Assembly: GCF_018143015.1 (NCBI RefSeq) | Contig: NC_054746.1 | Location: forward strand, 19,149,532-19,213,531 | Direction: 5' to 3' | From: Lytechinus variegatus | Lineage: Eukaryota; Echinodermata; Echinoidea; Temnopleuroida; Toxopneustidae | Length of the DNA stretch: 64,000 nt | Part shown: one piece after another, positions 24,145 through 36,518 of the stretch | Layout: each line of letters starts with the position of its first letter | How positions within the stretch are numbered: position 1 is the first letter of the stretch | Program-made: the position numbers and the translations under genes | The notes under the pieces: model-generated | Told to the model about the DNA's origin: nothing | Databases searched by the model: none | What the model saw: only the letters and a program-made list of their open reading frames with translations

Positions 24145-25127
24145 ATAAAAATCAACATTTATGAAAGATTGCATACCTTATATTCTGAATTGGTAAATTC
24201 AATGCATATGTCTACAAAATGAAACTGACATGTTTGGATAAATTGCTTATTTTTGTTTCAAGAAAGAATTCATCAATAACAGCTTAGAGTTATTGAGAAA
24301 ACATCAAGAAAAAATAATATTCTGATATGCAATAACTATATCTATTTTATATATGCTTTTTTTCCAAAAATTTAATCCTTGACATGGGGGGGCTGGTTTA
24401 GTAGTCAAATTCACCCCCCCCCCCCCCCCCCCCGTTAAGTAAAATGCTTTATCAAAATAAGATTATGCTATCATTTACAAATTACTGCATTTTGGAGCCC
24501 ATTAAAATTCAAAATGAATCATAGAGGGCAGTGCCACACCTTATTCACTGAAATTAAGGAGGGGCATGCACAGCTGAAAAACTATCAGCAGGGGCAATAA
24601 TTTTCACTGCAATGTTAGATATCCTAAAAAAAATCCTGAAAACACATAATTAAAATGAAATTAAACTCCCAGGAAGTGCCCCTGTATACTATTACAGCCC
24701 TTGACCTGTATATTCTCAAGGGGTTCAATAATTCCTTCTCTTCCCTTGTAGAGTCGGTTCGGGTGCGAATGTGTCTGAAAAAAAAAAGTAAAAAAAGGAT
24801 CATTAGTAAAAATTGTAGATAGAACAGAACATATCATTTTTAAAAAATTTAGCAAGCAAAAACAAAGATTGATCTGGCATTGGAAAATAAAAGGAAATTA
24901 ATTAACACCGCCCCCCCCCCCCCCCCCGCTTCAACATTTTTTTGTTGTTTGCTTCTGCTTACAACTTTATCAATTTACCCGATACACGTTTCAAAACTTT
25001 TGGCTCCATTATCATGATTATGCCACTGTTCAAGTATTATTTATTTAGAAACCAATGCTAAAACTATAAGGTGAAATGAAATTATATAAAGAAAAAAAAT
25101 ATATTTCACAAAGTATAAAATCATAAT
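24145..25127. other. Intergenic sequence with long C runs
   Basis: C homopolymers near 24415 and 24910. One minus-strand exon-like stretch (24774-24706) is discussed under rejected items. No gene called. Confidence 0.4.
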
Positions 25128-25700
25128 GATGTAGGTCATGTTGACATTAGACCCTGGACTGGACTCAAAATTAGATCAAGTGTAGTGTAGACCAAATGTA
25201 AATTAGACAAAGTGTAGACCAAATGGCAATTAGATTTTTTTTTAAACCAAATGGGTCAAGCCCATTTGGTATATGTATAAAGACTAAATATATGTATATA
25301 AGTTAAAAAAATATAATTAAGTAGCCTAGGTTGTGCTGATATTACACCAACTGGACATTTCACAAAATGAGAATTAGACATAGTGTAGACCAAATGGGTT
25401 TAGCCCATTCGGCATTAGACTAAATGAGAAGTGGGCAAATTGCATGTGAACCAAATGAATATACATATTTACAATGTGGAACTGCATGATATAAAGCCAA
25501 TTTTATGTACCAGTATTTGACAAAGTAAAAAAAATATATAATTATGTAGGTTATGCTGAAATTAGACCAACTGGACATTTCACTAAATGAGAATTAGACC
25601 AAGTGTAGACCAAATGGCAATTTAGTTGACCAAATGGGTTTAGCCCATTTGGCATTAGACCAAATGACAAGTGGGCAAACTGCATGTAGACCAAATGAAA
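25128..25700. repeat. Three-unit tandem repeat built on ACCAAATGGG palindromes
   Basis: Units start near 25128, 25318 and 25541 with TAGGTYATG-like words and then ATTAGACC, GGACATTTCAC and ACCAAATGGG. The word ACCAAATGGG is repeatedly followed by its complement, GCCCATTTGG. Confidence 0.7.
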
Positions 25701-25739
25701 ATACACCAGAAAACACATTTCACAAGTTGGGACTGATAT

Positions 25740-26160
25740 AGAGAGCCGTAGCAGACGACGGAGATGGGTGCATGATCTGCGTCCGCAAAAAACGCGCACG
25801 CATCTATGTACTAACATGAAAAACGGCATATGGGACGATCTGACTTAAAATCGCACATGCGGGGCTATTTGAGAGTCACAGCAGAGGACGGCTAGCAGAC
25901 GCCGACGGGCGCGCGCATTTAGCGAGCACATCGTGATCGTTTAAACTATCGATAGTAAGGACAGTGTATTAACAGGGACCCGCGATGTCTATGACTTTTT
26001 CGACCCATGTTGGTGCTATGAAATTGCTCTTTTTTGCAGTTTAAATGAATTTTACGTAAGTTTTAAGTGGTTTCACATGACAAATTAGATATAGAAATTT
26101 TTTGATATCATTCTTGGGGACAACAAACACATTTTGAAATTCTTGTTGTCCTGCCTAATC
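25740..26160 (+). promoter_or_regulatory. CG-rich stretch upstream of a candidate small gene
   Basis: Unusually rich in CG dinucleotides for this AT-rich region (GACGGCTAGCAGACGCCGAC and neighbours). It could be a promoter for the 26161 ORF or an old repeat. Confidence 0.3.
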
Positions 26161-27118
26161 ATGATTGCGCATTCAAAGAATTTAGATAGTTATAAAATTA
26201 CCGAGGAGCTGAATCAAGGTTGTGAAATTATTAGCGCCACCAACGGGCTTCCTTGTATTTCCGTGGAAGAGACAAGCGAAGTCACTTTCGAGGCCGAGGT
26301 AAGCAAAATGTGCTTTTTTTATCGGATTATTATTTTATTATTATTTTTATATTCAACAAACTCTTGCTACTTACCGGCAAGAGCCCCGGTGCGTAGCGAG
26401 GAGCTTCGGCAAATATTAGTACTTCAGCAATGAAGCGATGTTTGCCGACTACTTCGAAATCCAGGGTCAAACACGGTCTATTGTACGAGGTTAGTACATA
26501 CTAACCTCGTACAATGTGTGAGTGAAGCTAGGGCGGCCCAAATGCGCGTGAGTGGAGTCCCAGTTTCTTAACATGGTCATGGGTAAGTATTGCAGTGTCG
26601 CCTGGAGTGCTCTGCAGCGCTGTCGGGTACCGTACCGTACGGTCGGGCGCCTGGGCGTGCAGCAGGTGGGCGTGAGTCTCAGCGACCATCTCGGGACAGG
26701 GTCATTCTGAGTGACACAGGGTGTGACTTCGGCAGCTCGCCGCCGCATATACACTGCAGCACTTACCTATTCTATTTCCAATTAAGTTGTTGTAGATTAG
26801 ATTGTAGCCAGTCTTATGTTTATCATAGATCTGCATGTATGTCTCCTTTTGTTCCTTTTCTTTTTTTTATCACTCTCGAACGTTAGAAATGGCATGAAAA
26901 CAGACAAACATTGTTTGAGCATTTACTAACGCAACATGGTATCTCAAACTAGGCAAATTAATTTACAGATGAGTACGGTACGACGAATCGAACAACAAGG
27001 ATTTATTATTTCTGAGGAAACGAATCCCTCTCCAAGCCGTTTTAAGCCCTGCTCATTCAATATATCGCCCATATTCCAATGGCAATCTCTAGAGATAGGG
27101 GGAGGGAATATTGAATAA
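26161..27118 (+). CDS. Candidate small two-exon gene, not recognised
   Basis: Exon A is 26161-26298: ATG, 46 codons (MIAHSKNLDSYKITEELNQG and onward, ending TFEAE), then donor GAG|GTAAGC. Exon B is 26969-27118, after branch-like TTTACTAAC and acceptor ATTTACAG. It joins in phase 0 and runs 49 codons (STVRRIEQQGFIISEE near its start) to TAA. The total is about 95 residues, with mixed polar composition, no signal peptide and no membrane segment. The first frame reads more like coding sequence than the surroundings, but no family is recognised and the second exon may be chance. Confidence 0.3.
26481..26514. repeat. Perfect 15-bp hairpin with 4-nt loop
   Basis: TTGTACGAGGTTAGT, loop ACAT, then the exact reverse complement. 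Confidence 0.85.
26581..26768. repeat. GC-rich block with terminal inverted repeats
   Basis: GGGTAAGTATTGCAGTGT at the left pairs, with a few mismatches, with ACACTGCAGCACTTACCT at the right. The interior is rich in CG, including GGTACCGTACCGTACGG. It could be a short DNA element or a structured RNA. Confidence 0.5.
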
Positions 27119-27796
27119 CCATTGCCCTCTAAATAATACGAAAAAAATCGGAGCAGACCGGGGGCCTTATTATTCTCAAAATTTCTTAAGTAACAAAATC
27201 AATCAAGAAAAAAATGGAGTTAAAAAGGAATTATGTTTGCATTGCATTGTGTGGCAAAACATAGTCAATTACTACTGATTGCCAAGCAAAAGGAAAGATG
27301 AATTCATGGGATTCATGCACCCCCCCCCCTTCGGACAAGATTTACAATACCACTGGGTCGAAGCAAGGTATTTTGTTGTCAAATTTGAAACTTTTTCACC
27401 TCTGGCAGTACTATTAAGACAACATATGTATAATGAAAATATCTTAAGAGCCCCTAGAAAAAAATCGTCTCGAGTAGAAGTTCTCCTAGTTATTTGTATG
27501 GGCCTCCAATTCTTTATAACACTATACTTCCTAGAGATGTTCCTTAAATTATAAATCTCATGTTTCTCCAGATACATGTGCAGTCGGATCTTACCAGAAG
27601 TTAATATAATTTAAACCTACTCAAGAAAGATTTCTTACTTCTCATTATTAATGTACTAATCCCCTCCGAGAAACATACACTTTCTGGATTATATCAAAAG
27701 CCCTTGTTTTATTTTAGAGTAATATTTTTAAATTCGAGATGGATCATTGTTAAACAATCAGAAGGTTGGTGAGTGTCAATTAATACTATTCAAAGA
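27119..27796. other. Intergenic sequence, no gene seen
   Basis: AT-rich; overlapping frames near 27280-27577 on both strands show no start, splice or family support. Confidence 0.35.
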
Positions 27797-27804
27797 ATTG
27801 AGAG

Positions 27805-29070
27805 CAGTGGCGTAGCTAGGATTTTTTTTCCTGGGGGTCCTTGCTTTTTCAGGGGGGGGCACCATTTTTTTTCCGGTGTGTGTGTATGTGTCACAAGGGC
27901 GGATCCGACTTTCGCCAATAGGGAACGGGACCCGAAATAATCTTCACCTATATTTTCCCCGATCAGTCAATTCTCATAAAAACACTACATAAAAATGAAA
28001 TAATCTCATAAGCCTTGTAAAACGAGCGAGCGCGAAGCGCGAGCGATTTTTTTTACTTTCATGTATTTTGTCCTGAAAATTTAATATTCTGGACAATTTC
28101 ATGTGTGATACTGAACAAGATTCGTATGTAACTCGATGGTTACTGCGAACGCCAAGCGCGAGCAGAAATTTTTATTAACTGTTCTAATATTATCGAAAAG
28201 GGACCTGTTAAAGACTGCTTACAGTTACCCACGAAGACGGTATATATTTCTATAATGCGAGCGCGAGCAAATTTTTTTGGCATTCCGACCAAAAAAAATG
28301 GTCATTCTAAGCACTTTTTGTTTTGATAAATGGGATAGGTAAACAATTGATGCGAGCGCGAAGCGCGAGAGGAAGAAAATTGAAATTTTAGACCTAAAAG
28401 CGGGGCCACTCATTCATATTTTGTACATCTTAAATAGGATATAGTTAACTGGGTATCATTAATAATGCGATCGTGAAGCGTGAGCAGACAAATATTGATA
28501 TTCTGATGTGAAACTGGATAATTTAAGTACACTTTAAATAAAGAGCATGCAGGCTATCGCGCATGTTTTAGATTTAGACCTAGAATCTGGGCATTCTGAA
28601 TACATTTGTTCAATGGAACATTATGGAATACACGTAGACAATAGGAACTTGGCAAATCAAACAATGTGACCACGCAGCGTGAGATTAAAATTTTTACAGA
28701 GCACTTACATTTGTAAATGAAAACAAAAATAATGAAAGCTCGATGTTCGAGCTAAAATATGTTTTGTATATTGACTTTAAATCTTGCTCAATATCAGCCA
28801 ATTGAGCAAGATATGAATCTCATCGAACAGGCAATTCTGGCGCCAAGCACTAACAAATTTTTTTTTTATAGTAACATGAAAGATTTTTTTGCAAGTCTTT
28901 CCCTCACATTATTTCATTAACTCGTTTTCCTTCTCTTATTTTCCTTTTTTTTTCTTCTCTCTTTCTTATTCTTTTCCTTTTTTCTTTTCTTCTTTCTCCC
29001 TTTTTTTTGCTCTTCCAATTTTTTTCAGGGGGGGGGCGTGCCCCCCAGGCCCCCCGTAGCTACGCCACTG
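27805..29070. mobile_element. hAT-like G-tract element, 1266 bp, perfect target duplication
   Basis: Ends CAGTGGCGTAGCTA and TAGCTACGCCACTG are 14-bp inverted repeats. The 8-bp duplication ATTGAGAG flanks it exactly (27797-27804 and 29071-29078). Inside, a GCGAGCGCGAAGCGCGAG-type motif followed by a T run recurs at about 28022, 28145, 28257, 28352, 28467 and 28669. No transposase is visible, so it is nonautonomous. The 8-bp duplication and CAG...CTG ends fit the hAT superfamily. Confidence 0.9.
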
Positions 29071-29078
29071 ATTGAGAG

Positions 29079-29871
29079 AAATGAAAGTTAATGACCTTCA
29101 CCGACAATGGCTCCATGACCTTACAAATATCTAATTCTGTTGTTATTCATTTTGCTTTAAATTTCCGTACAGTATTTCCGGTAAAAATGCAATCATTGGC
29201 GGTCACTGCAATTGTCTTTTGTTACAGGAAAAATGAAAAAATAAAAATCCTATATCAGAACGATAGCAACGACTATGGCAAATGATAATGTGTGAAGCGA
29301 GCATGGTGTTAACAAAATAAACCCCAAATGTTTTTGTTAATAACGTTAGCAATGGTTAGCGAAATATACAAATATTACTGCAAATAAAACAAACCACACC
29401 TCTAGAATTAACAATAAAGTAGGCCTACAGAGAAGTGTATTTCAGTAAAAAACAATTGATAAGTTGTATTTTCATCATTTATTGTTCTTGCCAATGTTGT
29501 CAGTATTATGGTGATTGTTGGTCATTAATGATATCATCATTGACATTATCATTTATTATTGCTATATATTTGTATCATTACTATCATTATCATCATCATG
29601 ATCATTATTACATTAACTTTACTACTAAAATGATTGATATCATAATTGTTATTATCATTAGATCATTATCATGAGTATTGGTTGTCGTTTTCATTGAGTT
29701 GTAATTGATATGGTTGATTGGTAAATATGTCAATTTCAAATATTATATTCAACTCTCGCTAAAGACCCCCCCCCCCCCCATGTAAATATAAGAACTTTCA
29801 TCTAGTAAGGGCCAGAACTGACATGCAGGAAAGAAGTGTCTGTTTAAAATTTGTGCATATGTTAGTCTACA
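29079..29871. other. Intergenic sequence, AT-rich
   Basis: A degenerate ATT/ATC-rich stretch (29520-29670) and a C run near 29765. No gene seen. Confidence 0.4.
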
Positions 29872-29903
29872 TTAAAGGGATACTCAGGGCTGAAGACATT
29901 TAT

Positions 29904-32900
29904 TTGATTCGATTTTATTTCATTTATTTCTGCATTCAAGATATATGCAACACAACATCAAGGTGGTACATTTAAGTTTTACAAAGTAATAGTCATTATA
30001 AAGCAATGAAAAATAAATATCAACAAGAAGCAATATTCAATCAAAAGAAAATAACAGTATAAAGGAATGCAGGAGACCGCCATCGTGAGCGGTTAAGCTT
30101 GAAAATGATGGCGGCCTCGTAAAATGGTACATTAATTTATTTCTTCATTGATCAAGTGGGTGCAATGCAGGTGAAGGTGCGGGTGAAGTAAAGGGCAGTT
30201 GAATATTAACTTGAAGAGGGGGATGCATATGATTCGATGGTTTTTCTTTTAATAGTGGCTTTAAATGGGTATATTGTTGAACATGACTTAATATTGTCTG
30301 GAAAGTTGTTCCAAATATCAGGACCATAATGTCGAATTGATTTATGAGTTATTAATAACTAAGGGATGGTGAGATGAAGGTTTCCTGATGAGCGGGTCGG
30401 GTAGGAATGAACAGATCTGTTAAACCTGAACATAATATTAAAGGACGCGGAGGAAATTGATTATTAAAGTATTTGAACATAAAGATGGCTACTTGGATCT
30501 TATTGATATCAAAGGTTTTAAAGGTTTGAGTTTATGAAACAATGGGTCAGAATGAGCCAAATAATGTGACCCTGTGCACATATGGATTGCTCTTTTTTGT
30601 AATTTAAAGATAGAATTGAGTTTAAAAGAACCAAAATTTGCCCAGACGACATTACAATAAGGGAGGACTAACGAATTGTATAACAAGAATAAAGTACTGT
30701 CAGGAAGAGTGAATTTTAACTTGGAAATTATTCCAATACTTTAAGAAACGGACATCGTAATGTGGTGTATGTGTTGATTCCAAGTCAAAGATTCATCCAT
30801 AATTACACCTAAAAATTTAGATTGTTTTTCAGTTCTAGAGGGGTGCCGTCAATATTAATATAAATCGGTGTGTTAATATTATGGGTATGGTGTCTGAAGT
30901 ACATAAAATGTGTCTTTTTTGTATTAAGAGAGAGTTTATTGGCTTTGAACCAGTTTGATACTTTGTTAATTTCACAATTTGCGATATTGTTTAATGAATT
31001 AAGGTCTCTATATGAGAATGAAATATATTGGTGTCGTCGGCAAATAAAACGGAGGACAAAATAGAGGAGGTTCTAATGATGTCGTTAATATAGAGTAAAA
31101 TTAAAAGTGGGCCTAAAATGGAACGTTGAGGGACACCACATCGAACTAAAAGAGAATCAGAGTCGCAACTGTTAAAATTGACATATTGCCTTCGATTATT
31201 TAAGTAGTCTTTAAAAATGAGAGACATTGACCTCGTATTCCATAATGGTTGAGTTTGAAGAGTAAAATATCATGGTTACGGGTGTCAAATGCCTTACTAA
31301 GATCACAAAAATGCCAATTACGTGTTCTTTGTTCGATATGGCATTTGTTATTGTGTCATAAATTTGAAGTAATGCTAAATCTGTTTAGAATTTTTTTCTA
31401 AAACCATATTGATTACAATTCAGAATATTATATTTGTTTATGAATTTATAAAGTCTTGTGTAAACTATTTTTTCTAGAATTTTAGATATTGTTGGAAGTA
31501 AGGAAATGGGACGGTAATTACTTCTTTCGTGAGGGTTGTCTTCTTTAAAGATTGGATTAACTTTTGCTACTTTAAAAAAAAAATCTGGAAAAACACCTTG
31601 AGATAGGGAATTATTAGATAATTGAGTCAGAGGGCTAGCAAGATGGTGAATTGTTTGCTTAAGAAGAGACATGTGAATGCCATCACAACCAGAAGATCTA
31701 TGAAGGGAACGAACAGTATTGATTATTTCGGAGGGGTTTGTTGGGGTTAAAAAGAGAGATTCTTGATTTGGATCTGAGAGGTAATCTGTAAAATGTGCGT
31801 TGTGACTATTAATTTTGTTTGCAAGCTCGGGCCCAATATTGGTAAATAAAGAATTAAATGAGTTTGCATAATTAGTTGAATCAAGTATTTCAGATCCATT
31901 AAGAGTGAGTTTATCATTAGGTGGGGGTGTGTTTTTGTACCCAACACTTCTTTGATAATTTTCCAAGTTGTATTTGTATTTCCATTGGCATCATTTATTT
32001 CATTAGCAAAATGCAATTTTCGGGATAATCGAATTGATTTTGTTAGTTTATTACGATATATTTTATATTTTTTAAAAGAATCATCAGTTGGATTGCGTGA
32101 TATTTATATAGGCGATTACGTGTGAGTATGGACTTCAGTAAACCTTTCGTTATCCAAGGATTTGGGGGTTTGTTACGTTGTTTTTTTTACTTTACCTATT
32201 GGGATATTTTTTTCATAATAATATTTTAATGTATTATTGAAGTTATTGTATGCAATATTGGGATTTACTTCATTACTTGATTATAAACATCATCCCATTC
32301 TTCCAAAACTAGGTCTTGCTTCAGTAATTTTATATTTTGTTTAGATTCTATACGATAAGTATATTCTCTGTTTGATTTAGGGTAAGAGAGTTTACATTCA
32401 CAAGTTTAAAAAATAGGCAGGTGGTCCAAAACTTCAGAATATAAAATCCCTCCTATGATTTTGTTATTATGAACATTGGAAAATATGTTATCAATCTGAG
32501 TTGATGAATTCATGTTAATCCTTGTGGGTTTGTTAATAATAGAAATACATCCAAACGAGTATATCAATTTCATGAAATTGGATGAATTATTATTGTCAGA
32601 TGAGGGCAAGAAGTTAATATTGAAATCACCGAGCATAAAAAAATGTTTGTTTTCATTCCCCATTTCATGCAGAAAATATGCTAGTTCATCGTGGAAACGA
32701 TCGATATTTGTATCAGATGGTCTATACATTAATCCTATGATGATATTTTTTTAATTAGAATTTTCAAACCCTATAAACAACGACTCTACATGCAATAATT
32801 TAACTTCAGAACGAATCTTAAATTTGAGATTTTGTGAAATGTAAAAAGCAACTCCTCCTCATCTTCTTCCCTTCCGGTCGGCCCTTATTAATTTATAATT

Positions 32901-33400
32901 AGGTATATTAAACATGTCGGGGGAATTATCATGTAGCCATGTTTCGCTTAAACCGATGACTGAAAACTGAAAGTTATTTAATGAGTGTAAGAGGTTAACT
33001 AAATATTCAAAGTTTCTATTTAGACTTCTTGTGTTTGCATGTAAAAGAGATAGATTATCAGGAGTAATATTACATTCGTTGTTGAATTCTTGGGGAGTGT
33101 AATATTTGCTATCTTGTGGGTTCTCAATGAAAATATCTGGAGTAAAAGTATGTGACTCAAACAGGGGGACGTGTAAATGTAAAGTACCGGAGGTTTGGAG
33201 AGAGGTCAATTGCAAGTGTGCAAGTGGTGCATGTGCGTGAGTGTGTGTGTTGAGGTGTATTCATGTGTGAAAGTGGTGCTAGTGCATCATTAACAAGAAC
33301 ATGATATATTAATGCAAAAAGAGTAAGACCCATCTTGGTCAATGATGGTTGGGCAGTAGAGCACAGCCCGACCACCCTAAAAATACAATTGATAAAACAA
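29904..33400 (-). mobile_element. Nearly full-length but broken LINE (endonuclease plus reverse transcriptase)
   Basis: On the minus strand from 33215 downward: an APE-type endonuclease (LLHANTRSLN, SVIGLSETWL, then FFMLGDFNIN near 32620), then RT (SGCDGIHMSLLKQ, SNYRPISLLPTISKILEK, GVPQRSILGPLL, FADDTN) and the RT C-terminal region (LVLPYCNVVWANFG). It ends with an AATAAA-rich tail at about 29904. Several stops and frame changes mean it cannot be active. CR1/Jockey group; clade not resolved. Confidence 0.88.
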
Positions 33401-33525
33401 TTTCAGCAAATAAAAACTTAAGAGTTTACAACGAGGGGATTGGAAGAAGACAATATTTACAAAACAGAATCATGAATCATAACAGGAAGCCCAACAAGAT
33501 TGACTTCTAAGCAATGTAACAAAAC

Positions 33526-33553
33526 AGATCATGTAAAAACTTTTACATGATCT
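33526..33553. repeat. 28-bp near-perfect palindrome
   Basis: AGATCATGTAAAA, then AC, then TTTTACATGATCT. It lies in the noncoding part of the sequence inserted into the split foldback. Confidence 0.75.
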
Positions 33554-33940
33554 ATACATTGAATCAATACATTAAACCGCACACACTTTTCAGTCTGGAA
33601 AATACCGAGAATGGTCTAAATCTGTAGCCATGAGGAATAATGAGGGAGTATAAAGAGTTCAAGAAAGTCAGTTCAACAATAAAATAATGGATCTCTTTTC
33701 TGACACACCGATTAAAATATTTGAGTTGTCAAAGAATGAGATGAGAGTCAACTAGGGATTTTTTTTGTTGTATAAAGATATTAAGCAGTTGGGGACCAAA
33801 AAATGTGTGTATGTGGCCTAGTGATTGATGGAAAAGTGGTGGTAAAAAAAACTATAGTGAATTCAAAATAAAACAACACAATCTAATAGATCCATCATGC
33901 GGCTGAAAAGACGAGACGAAAACTACACTCTAAAACTTTG

Positions 33941-34088
33941 AATGTTAAATCAACATTTGAAAGGTTGGAGGAGTGACAACATTTTCCAAATGTTACATCC
34001 AAACTTGTATAAAGATGAATCCAAGTGGTAAATGCAACATTTAGAAAATGTTGTCACTCCTCCAACCTTTCAAATGTTAAGTTAACAT
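33941..34088. mobile_element. Short foldback element with about 55-bp arms
   Basis: The left arm contains TTTGAAAGGTTGGAGGAGTG and the right arm its exact complement, CACTCCTCCAACCTTTCAAA. Arms 33941-33996 and 34033-34088 differ at only a few bases. Confidence 0.85.
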
Positions 34089-34726
34089 TTCTTGTTTATA
34101 GAGTATTATACATTGTGTAAGCATAATCAACACAATCTCAAATGATTTACGTAAAGGCTTATATCTCAATAAATAGAGTAAAATTCACAAAGAAAATGCT
34201 GAAAGTTTGGTCAAAATATGATAACACATAACAAAGTTATTGAATTTTAAAAATTTACATTATTCCAATGAATTGGCATGTCTTCATGAATATTCATTAG
34301 ATGGGCCGATGATGCCATATCCTCACTTGTTCTTTTGTATATGAAGTTAGGTTTATTCAAGAAAAAATTCTACCAAGAACTTAAAAAATTGATTGATAAC
34401 TGATTAAGTACATAGGTATTTCTTGCTGCAACTTGTTTCATAATAATGTAGACACATCATTTACACATTTAAAAAAAAATGAAACAATTATCATTTCATG
34501 TAGCGACATAAGAAAATGAAAGTGGGGATATGACATCATCAGCCCAACTAATGAATATTCATGAAGCCATGCATAGCTAGAAGTGTCTCACCGGAATAGT
34601 GCAAATCTTTAAAATTCAATAACTTTGTTATTATCCAATTTTGTTGACATTTTCACAAGTTTATTTTGTGGATTTTACTCTATTTATAATTCTATAAATA
34701 TTTTTCAGCCCAGAGCATCCCTTTAA

Positions 34727-35757
34727 ATTTAAAGTTCTCGTTTGTTTTTTCTGAGCATACTGAGGACGGTACAACGCTACACAACAACGAAAATGACGTC
34801 ATCCTACCGGTCGTCCTCAACGAACTTGCCCCATATCTAAATATACCTGATGGCACCTTTGACCTTGCACACTTAGCACTTTACAATTCCATAGAAATAA
34901 TAACGCCCAATAATTCCAAGCAATATGACTCAGATCAATAAAATCACGGATCTGCTTTAATCATTATGCCTACAAACAAAGTGTGAAAATAATGCGATTC
35001 ATTTCCGCCTAAATGATATGTTTTACAGTGCGTTCTACAAAAAAAATCAGGAAACCCATTTTCATAGACACATGTATAAAATTCGTTTTTATTCTGAAAT
35101 TCTCCTTTTAAGCCGAGAGTGGAATACTGAGCAAATAATTCACGCATGCATGCAAGATTACATGAATACATATCACAAACTATTGGCGATCAGTAATACT
35201 CATGTTAATCTGAATCAACTTTTATTTTGAGGGTAGTGACAGAAAAGGGTATAGTGACAGAAACTTATCAAATAATACAAAAATAATGATCATAAGCCAG
35301 TCCTCGAACAAGCACAGTCATTGTTATGCGCTTCTTGGCTTTGATTTTGAACGTTTAAATTCTTCGTGCCCATTGACGCGTAAAATTTTCATCTCATATT
35401 CGGATGAATTGTGAATTGTAGATATAAATGAATAAGTTATCATAGCTCTGTTTGTTGTTTATGAAGAAAACATAAGTAACTACGAATCCAGGTTTTCTCT
35501 TTTCTAGAACGCACTCCTTGCAGGTCCATATTATCGTTTGAATCGTGTTTGCCATTTGTTAGAGTAAAGTGAAAAACAGATTTATTTATTTTGCTTTGAA
35601 GTATAAACATTACAAATTCTGATGTAATATTTACAAATGCAAACCAGTTACATTTCTAAAGAAATTAATTCAGTTCAAAGTGAAATGCCACTTCCTTTCC
35701 AGAAGTGGTATTACTTAGACATGAGAGCAGCACCTTTCTCAAACCACCACTTTAACG
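34727..35757. other. Intergenic sequence, no gene seen
   Basis: AT-rich; small frames near 34944 and 35018 overlap on opposite strands without splice support. Confidence 0.4.
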
Positions 35758-36020
35758 CAGGGGCAGATCCAGAATCTTACCGGGGGGTATTTTTGTGAAG
35801 GAAATTTTTTTGAAAAGCCCCCCCCCCCAAAATGGAGGCTATTCCAGGACAAAATTGACAAGAAGAAAAAGGGGGGTCCTCACTTGCGTATGTAAATCTA
35901 CGACGTAGAACTTCGACATAGATCCCGATTCTATTCCCCTAAAAAAAATCTAATTGTTCTTCTGAAATGGGGGGGGGGGGCGGCACAGACCGGATGTGCC
36001 CCCACCTGGATCTGCCACTG
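35758..36020. mobile_element. hAT-like G-tract element, 263 bp
   Basis: Starts CAGGGGCAGATCCAG and ends CTGGATCTGCCACTG, with G/C runs just inside. The 8-bp flanks do not match, so the duplication has decayed or an end was lost. Confidence 0.6.
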
Positions 36021-36295
36021 GTATCGAGTATAATATGACATTGTGTAAAGAGGTTTGTTGGTGTGTAGAGATGTGTGCATTTACACTGTATACACAGCAT
36101 GACGTGTGAGCGAGTGCGTGGGTGTGTGGTTGAGGCAAAGGGTTGAGGAATTGGGGACAGGGTCGAGTGTCGTAATGAGTGACGATCGTCGAGTGCGACC
36201 ACAAATTTTGTATGTGTTTGATTGTTAACTAAAATGTTACCATAATTTTTTTTTCTCATTTCACAAAACTAATTCGGTTCACACTAGCTCCCAAC
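36021..36295. other. Spacer between two G-tract elements
   Basis: No gene. Contains GTGTGTGG-like low-complexity words. Confidence 0.4.
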
Positions 36296-36518
36296 CATAG
36301 GCGGCGGAAGCGGGGGGGACGGGGGGGACGTGTCCCCCCCTAAATTTTAGGTGGGGGGGACGGTCCCCCCCTAAATTGTTTTTTTGATAACCTTTTTTTT
36401 TTTTTTTTTTTTTTTTGCTTGTCAAAAAATTTTGGGCCGCTTGTCACATGTTTTACATGTGTCCATCCAAAAATTTCAGGTGGACACCCCCTAAATTTAT
36501 TGGCTTCCGCCGCCAATG
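36296..36518. mobile_element. hAT-like G-tract element, 223 bp, perfect target duplication
   Basis: Starts CATAGGCGGCGGAAGC and ends GGCTTCCGCCGCCAATG. CTCCCAAC is duplicated exactly at 36288-36295 and 36519-36526. The interior has G runs and a T run of about 26. Confidence 0.88.

Larger units (their letters stand above)
29872..34726. mobile_element. Foldback element split by a LINE insertion
   Basis: The right end (to 34726) reads CAGAGCATCCCTTTAA. Its mirror, TTAAAGGGATACTCAGGGCT, is found only at 29872. The left arm resumes near 34159 with AATAAATAGAGTAAAATTCA, mirroring the right arm near 34670. About 4.25 kb is therefore inserted into the left arm. Arms carry TTATTGAATTTTAAA and AATGAATATTCATGAAG-like blocks. 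Confidence 0.7.

Noticed and set aside
24706..24774. Minus-strand exon-like stretch between TTTTTTTTTCAG and CAG|GTCAAG, encoding HSHPNRLYKGREGI and onward
   Set aside because: Open in two frames, weak donor, no partner exon; it could be a repeat fragment.
26571..26600. GGTAAGTAT and complement, suggestive of U1 snRNA
   Set aside because: The 5' ATACTTACC word matches but the following sequence does not fit U1.
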